Position numbers and translations under genes: made by a program. From Atriophallophorus winterbourni (lineage: Eukaryota > Platyhelminthes > Trematoda > Plagiorchiida > Microphallidae): DNA of 64,000 bases. The notes beneath the pieces were generated by a model. That model saw only the letters and a list, made by a program, of their open reading frames with translations, had not been told where the DNA came from and made no database searches. Shown piece after piece: positions 57,475 through 64,000 of the stretch; positions within the stretch are counted from its first letter, which is position 1; each line of letters opens with the position of its first letter. The stretch covers positions 1-64,000 of the forward strand of contig JACCGJ010010420.1 of NCBI GenBank assembly GCA_013407085.1, in the 5' to 3' direction.

Positions 57475-57515
57475 TTGGTCTGACGAAGCTTCTGTCAGAA
57501 GCGAAACGTTACCAA
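57475..57515 (+). ncRNA. array hammerhead, right arm unit 6
   Basis: Intact minimal hammerhead as in units 1, 3 and 4. Confidence 0.78.
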
Positions 57516-58788
57516 TAAACTACTCTCACAGATTCATTACAAATTTATTTTTTTCATATTTACAAATTATTCTCATTGAAGCACTCACGGTGAATATAAT
57601 AGGTTTTTTTATGATAATTTATGAACAAGGATAGCTGATGTTTAGGATCAACGCCACTTCAAAGCAAGTGAATGATTGCGGCATCGGATTAACCATGTTA
57701 TTCAACTGAAGAAAATAATTTTCAACATGCTAATAAAATCAGGCTTTAAATAAATATCCAAATTTGCATGCATTCAATCACGAATTTTAGCTTTCAAATC
57801 GGTCTTAATTTTATTCAAGATTGATCCGGAAATGAAGAATATATTTTAGTTGGCATTAGCTCATCACGTCTTCTTTTTGAAGCATGAGGACGAGGTTTTT
57901 AAGCATGTGGCAAATGTCTGCTTGCAGTTGCCCATATTCTCTGCTTGGAAATCCGTCTTGCATCTTCTGATGACTTTCGCACTTGAACAAGTCAGAAGCG
58001 GAACGTTCCAATTTACTGAAGTAACCTATTGTATTCAAATTGAATAGCGTCATTAAAAACAATTTAAATTTAACATTAAGTGAGCAACTTGTTGAACGTT
58101 AGAATTTTAATGAAAATTTAAAAATGATTTTATAATTGTAGCAGAGCTCCTTAGTTTCCATTTCAGCCTGATGCTTAACAGGCTCAGCGAATAAAATGCA
58201 AAATTTTACTAACAAATTAACTCAAATGTCGTTATCCATCTTGATATCTGAAGGTAGACTTGCATTAACGTGTGAAATTTGACTTCATCATAAAAGCAGC
58301 TGTAGTTTTGTAAGCTGAAACTTCTGTAGATATTGATTTAGTGAACTTTGTGCACTCGGCTCTAGTTAGGTCGCGAAACGTGTGCAGTTGTCCGTGGTTC
58401 TGAGTCATTTGTTAAGCAAGCGTGTGAACGGTTCACAAAGTGTATTCATCACCACCTGTAGCCTGTATACAAAATGTTAATTTTCAAAAGCACCTAGTGA
58501 TCAGAAAGTTTTATCTAATAGAGTAGATCAACGGTCTCTCAATATTTGAATATAAATCTCGATTTTCTTCATGATTAATTCCAATAAACTAATATGATGT
58601 GGCAGTGTATATTGTTCATCACAAACGCGGACTCACGCACTATTACCAATATTGTATTTTTACAGTCATCAGGCAAAGTCAGCTAGATTATTTCTATTGA
58701 GCCTTGAAATGGTGAAAATCGTTAATCGAAGTTGGATATTTAAGCTACTGTCTAATCGAGTTCGTAAAAAAACCACGGTTATAGAATG

Positions 58789-58799
58789 CAGATTTATAA
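58789..58799. repeat. empty insertion site in the terminal unit
   Basis: CAGATTTATAA stands where the other units have CATATTTACAA-foldback-CATATTTACAA, and it is followed at once by GTTATTATCCTTGAAGC (the others: ATTATTCTCATTGAAGC). This unit never received, or cleanly lost, the foldback. Confidence 0.85.
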
Positions 58800-58899
58800 G
58801 TTATTATCCTTGAAGCAATCACGGTGAATATAATTGGTTTTTAGAATGATAATTTATGAACAACGATAGCTGATGTTTAGGACCACCGCCACATTCATA

Positions 58900-59950
58900 G
58901 CAAGTGAATGTTTGCGCATTCGGATTACACATGTTAGTCAACTGAACAAATAATTTTCATCATGCTAATAAAAACAGGCTTTAAATGAATATCCAAATTT
59001 GCATGCATTTCCATCGCGAATTTTAGCTTTCAAATCAGCCATATTTTTACTCAAGATTGATACGTAAACAAGCATAGATTTTATATTGCATTGGCTCATC
59101 ACCTCTACTTTTTCGTTCAGCGCAGCAAACTGACAAACTAAATGAAAAAGATAGTTCGTAGAAAAGCTCACCCAGTTTAAAATGAAAGCACTGTCAGTTA
59201 TATTAATGTCAGGATATAAATGTATTAAAACTCTGCTTTTGTTATCCCTATAAAGTCACATACATTCTTCTGCAAATTGATCAAATGGGTTTCGTAGACG
59301 CACCATACCTAATTGAATGACATTAAATTAATATGAAAAATCCGATCAATTCATACGTATAAAACATATCCGTTATTTGCTGGTTTTATTGTTTTTTTCC
59401 TTATCCTAGCAGGTCGACGGTCAACGTGGATAGGAATCACAAGCAACTGTTTATTTTATAGTGTTCACTGTCCAGCAGTATGATGCAGACCGATGCATGC
59501 GTTAGTGCAATCAAAGCTATGTGCAGTCGTGAATTGTTTCGCGACGTTTGCACAATCTATTAGTGAGCGTTATTATGTAACAAGAATCGAAAAGTGCGTT
59601 TCAAGGTCTTCAATATTATTGTATTCTCAAATTCGATTATAATGCATTTAATTATAACATCAATATTTACACCGTGTTATGGTTCAAGGATGTAATATCT
59701 CCCAGTTATGAAATTAGTCATACGCCCCTCGTATCTCAGATAGCCACTGAGAACCAATTCGTCGTCAGTGATACACGTCTGTGCAATCAATTCTTGTGGA
59801 TATTAACTGAATCAAAGTTAAAGTAACAAAAATAATTTGGAAGAAGTTTGGCGAAAATGGTAGATGCACAGTACAGAATATGAGGTAATATACAAGAACG
59901 TATGAAGTAAGAAAAGCATGAAAGGTAGACCTACAACCTGTTGTTATTAT
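58900..59950. other. diverged array edge, then no recognised features
   Basis: Homology to the array unit fades out by about 59110 (last shared landmark GGCTCATCAC at 59093). The rest is AT-rich without recognised features. Confidence 0.5.
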
Positions 59951-60060
59951 TGCTATGGCTCGATTAGCCTACGGCGCAGCGCCTAACGACTCCAATCAAT
60001 ATGAAGTAGTGTTGCCAAGGTCTGCTATCCTCATTGGGTGCAATAAAACCAGGATCGAAA
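59951..60060 (+). mobile_element. RTE-like leader scrap
   Basis: GCTATGGCTCGATT and GTCTGCTATCCTCATT match the leader of the 37250-40940 element. Confidence 0.7.
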
Positions 60061-60235
60061 AATATGTAGAATATGTTTTCACACAACACTAATAGATCAG
60101 ATCCTAAACATTAAAATTTCTCAGAAATTCAACTGTTATAAACAATGCGCTAAAAAACAGAATGCTGACCAGCCGCCTCGCAAGGAACGCGGTTATCAGA
60201 CTCCTGTATGATACGAAAAAGAGATTACAATTTTT

Positions 60236-60643
60236 TTAAATTGGATGTATTGATTTCGGTTTTTCGTGCAATACATCAAAATAAATGTAACAGAATCTAC
60301 TAGCCACGGGATCGAATAAAATTTGACTGCAAATTTCTAGTGCAGTATTGATATCAATACATATATCAAAGTTTATACACAGAACGTCCCGCGAATCATG
60401 CGTATTTAAATGGTCTATGTAATTTAAGGATGGGTAGAATAAATTAAAATGGATGATGCTTTCATATCTATTTACACATTTCAGTCTCAGTTGTTTACAC
60501 AAATCGACAACTAAAATCAACTTCGAAACATCCGTGTTCATTGGATTTGTATTAGCTTTGATCAATTTCTTGTCAGTCGCACTCCAATAAATAGCACACT
60601 CCTCACATGATCGTATCAAAGCGTTGAGTGTGACACTGACCAT
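60236..60643 (-). CDS. unidentified 135-codon open frame
   Basis: A minus-strand frame from ATG 60643 to 60236 encodes a Cys- and Asn-rich product (DLCKQLRLKCVNRYESIIHF, then FDICIDINTALEICSQILFD). No family is recognised. Its N-terminal 15 codons overlap antisense to the RTE remnant, so the start is artefactual if the frame is real at all. It lies between two scraps of the same decayed element. Confidence 0.15.
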   Translation of the reverse strand: MVSVTLNALIRSCEECAIYWSATDKKLIKANTNPMNTDVSKLILVVDLCKQLRLKCVNRYESIIHFNLFYPSLNYIDHLNTHDSRDVLCINFDICIDINTALEICSQILFDPVASRFCYIYFDVLHEKPKSIHPI

Positions 60644-61740
60644 TCACCGGGTTGTACAAAAATGAAACTTTACCATACCAGAGTTTACCACATTAAGTTT
60701 GCTGGGAAACCAAGGATCAAATCAGTCGTATGAGTTCGCGCAAGCTTTTGGTGCCGCGCTCAAGCAAACAGCTTCATCATATTAAGCTTGTGAAACCCGA
60801 AATGGCTTAAAATATGCATGCGCTGAATCGTCCTTTCGACTTATGTTTGAAAGTTTACTCAAAGGATAAATTTGTTTGGAGCTAAAGTTTCTGTGATTAC
60901 TGCTCTTCTTGACAAAAAAGTCAGTATATTGGAAGATCAATAGACTGAAAACAGTATGGAATTTTTTTCTTCTTACAATAGCTGAGAAAAGGCTCGATGC
61001 GCATCAGATAATTGTAGATGAATATGCCCCGATATTGAAATGCTGTATTGCTGCAATGCATTGAAAACGTTCGTAATATGTTTGACATTAACAATGCAGC
61101 TGTGTTGAAGAAATTTTAAACAGCACCAAACGGACCTCAACATCATTTGTTCGACAAACTTCAGCAGCTGAAGTACTCAATCGCAATTACAAACTGGTTA
61201 ATAGAACTCCGGTGACATTTTGACATGTTTGGTCTTATATACTGCCATCTTAAATTGCGTAAACTCCTTGTTTTCCCAACCTGGCAAAAAGATATTTATT
61301 CCAAATTTACCGTTTCTTAGAGAAATCCTTGAAGTTTACTAAGACATCACGCAAGGGTGCCTGATTTCCGTCATGCTGTTCGGAACTCCGGTTGCTCTAG
61401 TGGTGAAGCATGTACTTATTCGATGGACAAAAGTTATTACCTTACACACGATGTGGTCGATAATATACTGCTTTTCGTCTAAAAGTAACGATTCTGGGTG
61501 GACAATCAGCAGGAACAAAACCAAATAACTTGCTCAAGGGATGTGTCGTTTCCAGCAAAACTTTGTTAAAACGTTTAAGTTTGGAAATGTACATGGTTTC
61601 ACAATTCTTAATTTATCTGTCACAGATAATCTCTCGCAGACACTTAGGTTAATGAACCTGTTGTCAGAACAAATCCCTGCTTGTCTCACTCAAACGTCTC
61701 CATTTTTAACGAAATCAATCTGACATTATAGACTAAAATG
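60598..61740 (+). pseudogene. RTE-like element remnant, strongly decayed
   Basis: DNA-level matches to 38480-38640 (GATCGTATCAAAGCG, GTGTGACACTGACCATTCAC, GCTGGGAAACCAAGGAT) cover the endonuclease end. Near 61345 DITQGCLISVMLFG matches the RT motif SVKQG...PSLFG, and near 61610 LSVTDNLSQTLRLMNLLS matches STVADNLSLDTEINK. Most of the RT is deleted or unrecognisable. Confidence 0.7.
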
Positions 61741-62510
61741 ATATTGTAAATCACGAGCTTACTGAAGTATTTCATTCATATCAGCAATACAGAGTGTTTC
61801 CAATTTATTTGGCATCCAACGACTCCAATAGACACAGGAAAAGGTTTCCGTTTTAGTTTGTGTCTGGTGTGCCATTTAGTACATTTCATTATGTCCGCAC
61901 AATCTTACTCTTCACGAGAGTTTGTGGTTGTCTTATAAGTAAGATTTTGAGCGAGGTAAAATGAATGCTGCTGTACAAATCATCATATTAATCAAACTTT
62001 CCAACTTATGGTTATCGATAATATTTGAGGTGTCTGATTAAGCGATATGGTCGTTCAACTTAACCGTTTTTTGCAACTATGATGTGATTCAAATTAATCA
62101 ACAAATGATTGAATCTTGTTCATGCTGTTTGTTTACTCGAGTCTAACATCCTCACATGATTTAAATTTTTTGTAAATAAACGGATCTGCTTAATGTTGTG
62201 TGCAATGATTGCTGCAATTTTATGAAAAAAATAAAAACTAGGAATTAACAGAACTTCTGCTGTGATTGTTCTTCTTAACAATGCAAACTAAAGAGCTTCC
62301 CATCACAAGGCATGATCAAGTAAATACCGTTTGTTCTCAATTTGAAAGTATGATTCAGGATCAAAAATCCCGAAATGCTCAATCGCGTTTAAGCAAGAGC
62401 ACTTCCTAGTTCGAAACTTTGAAACATTTCGAGAGCGAAACCGAATTTCTAGGGTGTGATAATTGTTATCGTCAAAGTGATTTAGATGCACTACACGAAT
62501 TGTCAGTTAG
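61741..62510. other. no recognised features
   Basis: AT-rich sequence without recognised coding or repeat content. Confidence 0.45.
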
Positions 62511-62519
62511 AAATGAACA

Positions 62520-62658
62520 ACCGTTCAGGTTTTAAAAATGCAAGTTACTGCAATATTGGTATACCATTTCAGTACGAAAATAACTTTGGGCAGACTATTT
62601 TGAGATGGACTGAATCGGAGAAGGATCTTGGAGTGTGGATCTGTGGCAGCCTATACTA
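62520..62658 (+). pseudogene. LINE RT scrap cut by the 2.1-kb repeat
   Basis: The frame reads QYENNFGQTILRWTESEKDL then GVWICGSLY, the CR1-type segment ahead of the thumb (W...EKDLGVW). It ends where array sequence (AATAACCTATTGTATTCAA) begins at 62662. Confidence 0.7.
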
Positions 62659-64000
62659 GAATAACCTATTGTATTCAATTTGAATAGCGTCATTATAAAC
62701 AATTTAAATTTAACATTAAGTGAGCAACTTGTTGAACGTCAGAATTTTATTGAAAATTTAAAAAATGATTTTATAATTGTAGCAGTGCTTCTTAGTTTCC
62801 ATTTCAGCCTGATGCTTAACAGGCTCAGCGAATAAAATGCAAAATTTTACAAACAAATTAACTCAAAGGTCGGTATCCATCTTGATATATGAAGGTAGAC
62901 TTGCATTAACGTGTGAAATTTGACTTCATCATAAAAGCAGCTGTAGTTTTGTAAAGTGAAACTTCTGTAGATATTGATTTAGTGAACATCGTGCACTCAG
63001 CTCTAGTTAGGTCGCGAAATGTGTGCAGTTGTCCGTGGTTCTGAGTCATTTGTTAAGCAAGCGTGTGAACGGTTCACAAAGTGTGTTCATCACCACTTGT
63101 AGCCTGTATACAAAATTTTAATTTTCATAAGCGCTTAGTGATCAGAAAGTTATATCTAATAGGGTAGATCAACGGTCTCTCAATATTTGAATATAAATCT
63201 CGATTTTCTTCGTGATTAATTCCAATAAACTAATATGATGTGGCAGTGTATATTGTTGCTCACAAACCCGGACTCACGCAATATAACCAAAATTGAATTT
63301 TTACAGTCACCAGCCAAAGACAGCAAGATTATTTCTATCGAGCCTTGAAATGGCGAAAATCGTTAATCGAAGTTGGATATCTAAGCTACTGTCTAATCGC
63401 GTTCGTAAAGCACACCACTGTTAATAAATGCATATTTACAATGCAATGGAAAATGTTTGTGACAGATCGAGGAATCATAATCATGAATAAATAAAGTTTG
63501 TAATGAATCTGTGAGAGTAGTTTATTGGTAACGTTTCGCTTCTGACACAGAAGCTTCGTCAGACCAAGGTTGTCAGTACGAACAGGGATCAAGCTTAAAT
63601 TGCCTTCACCTGACCAAACATAAGCTGGTTAAGAATTGCACAGTCCATAGTGGGTTCTGCGCTCGCTAAGAAGGACAGGCGCGTTCAATATCAATTGACG
63701 CAGCACCACCCCTACGTGCCGTATTATCTCTTAATTGTTTTAGTCTTGGCAGGTGAGAATGACATCTGCTGACAGATTAGCGCGATTGCGTAATCGGTGC
63801 GCACAATAATGTTTATCCGATGCAGGATCGGACGCCAGATTAGGGTGATATCAGCCCCATCCACCTTGTTGACAGAATTCTCACCAGCCTTTGTTATCTT
63901 AACCGTCTCAGCCTGAAGTCTTTCCATGTATGGCGTCCGGTCCTGCAGCGGATAAACATTAGCGTGCGTAACAACTAGTGTGCGCACCGATTACGCAATC
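62659..64000 (+). repeat. second block of the 2.1-kb repeat, runs off the window
   Basis: Begins mid-unit and continues in register with the main array, including the foldback insertion from 63442 (left duplication CATATTTACAA at 63431-63441). The right arm is cut by the window end. Confidence 0.9.
63525..63567 (-). ncRNA. array hammerhead, left arm of last unit
   Basis: Intact; same as the unit 2 and 3 left-arm copies. Confidence 0.78.

Larger units (their letters stand above)
56700..57554. mobile_element. foldback insertion, unit 6
   Basis: Perfect duplications at 56689-56699 and 57555-57565. Confidence 0.9.
44990..58900 (+). repeat. 2.1-kb tandem array, about 6.5 units
   Basis: The landmark CATATTTACAA at the left of each foldback lies at 46183, 48289, 50400, 52495, 54591 and 56689, and its insertion-free equivalent at 58789, giving periods of 2095-2111 bp. 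Each unit is an older ~1.25-kb repeat plus a ~0.85-kb foldback insertion. Interior units are nearly identical, while the left edge (44990-45150) and right edge (after about 58490) are clearly diverged. Repeated open frames of 65 and 68 codons are on opposite strands of the same segment. There is no recognised coding domain. Confidence 0.93.

Overview
The window looks like nuclear DNA of a platyhelminth, most likely a digenean fluke. It is AT-rich, and most of it is decayed non-LTR retrotransposons (CR1/Jockey-like and RTE-like), Penelope-like (PLE) fragments, a piggyBac copy and tandem repeats carrying hammerhead ribozymes. That mix is typical of trematode genomes, but species assignment is inference. 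No bacterial features, rRNA or tRNA genes, or CRISPR arrays were seen.

One host gene is clear. Five consecutive minus-strand exons between 14304 and 9346 encode the C-terminal part of PIGA, the catalytic subunit of the GPI-GlcNAc transferase. All splice phases match, the EX7E and GGVPEVLP motifs are present, and there is a C-terminal membrane segment. Its upstream exons were not found.

Layout: 1-1650 has little; 1680-2040 is a direct-repeat pair, each with a minus-strand hammerhead; 2330-2900 and 6720-7750 are LINE remnants; 8024-9150 is a PLE remnant (RT on minus, GIY-YIG nuclease on plus, fossil ribozyme). 9346-14304 is PIGA, with repeat remnants in its introns. 15100-16930 holds a PLE tail fossil, a possible plus-strand exon and an old inverted copy of the 2.1-kb repeat. 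17900-29130 is an AT-rich repeat doublet whose second copy is split by a plus LINE (19206-20809) and by a nearly full-length minus LINE (28996-21114); that LINE is itself interrupted by an RTE-like element (22198-25123) with an exact 8-bp target duplication. 29400-33800 holds more ribozyme fossils, a perfect hairpin and dispersed repeats. 34141-35245 is another minus LINE, 35476-37185 a TTAA-flanked deleted piggyBac, and 37250-40940 a nearly full-length RTE-like element with a C2H2 tail. 41000-44130 holds an unassigned possible exon and LINE scraps.

The most striking region is 44150-64000. It opens with a 257-bp tandem repeat (about 2.4 copies), each complete unit carrying a near-ideal type I hammerhead. 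Then comes a 2.1-kb tandem array. Each unit is an older ~1.25-kb repeat containing a ~0.85-kb foldback insertion flanked by an 11-bp duplication (CATATTTACAA). Each foldback arm ends in a PLE-type minimal hammerhead, so both strands carry a predicted self-cleaving motif. The last, divergent unit lacks the insertion and supplies the empty site. After 3.5 kb of decayed RTE/LINE sequence the same repeat resumes at 62659 and runs off the window.
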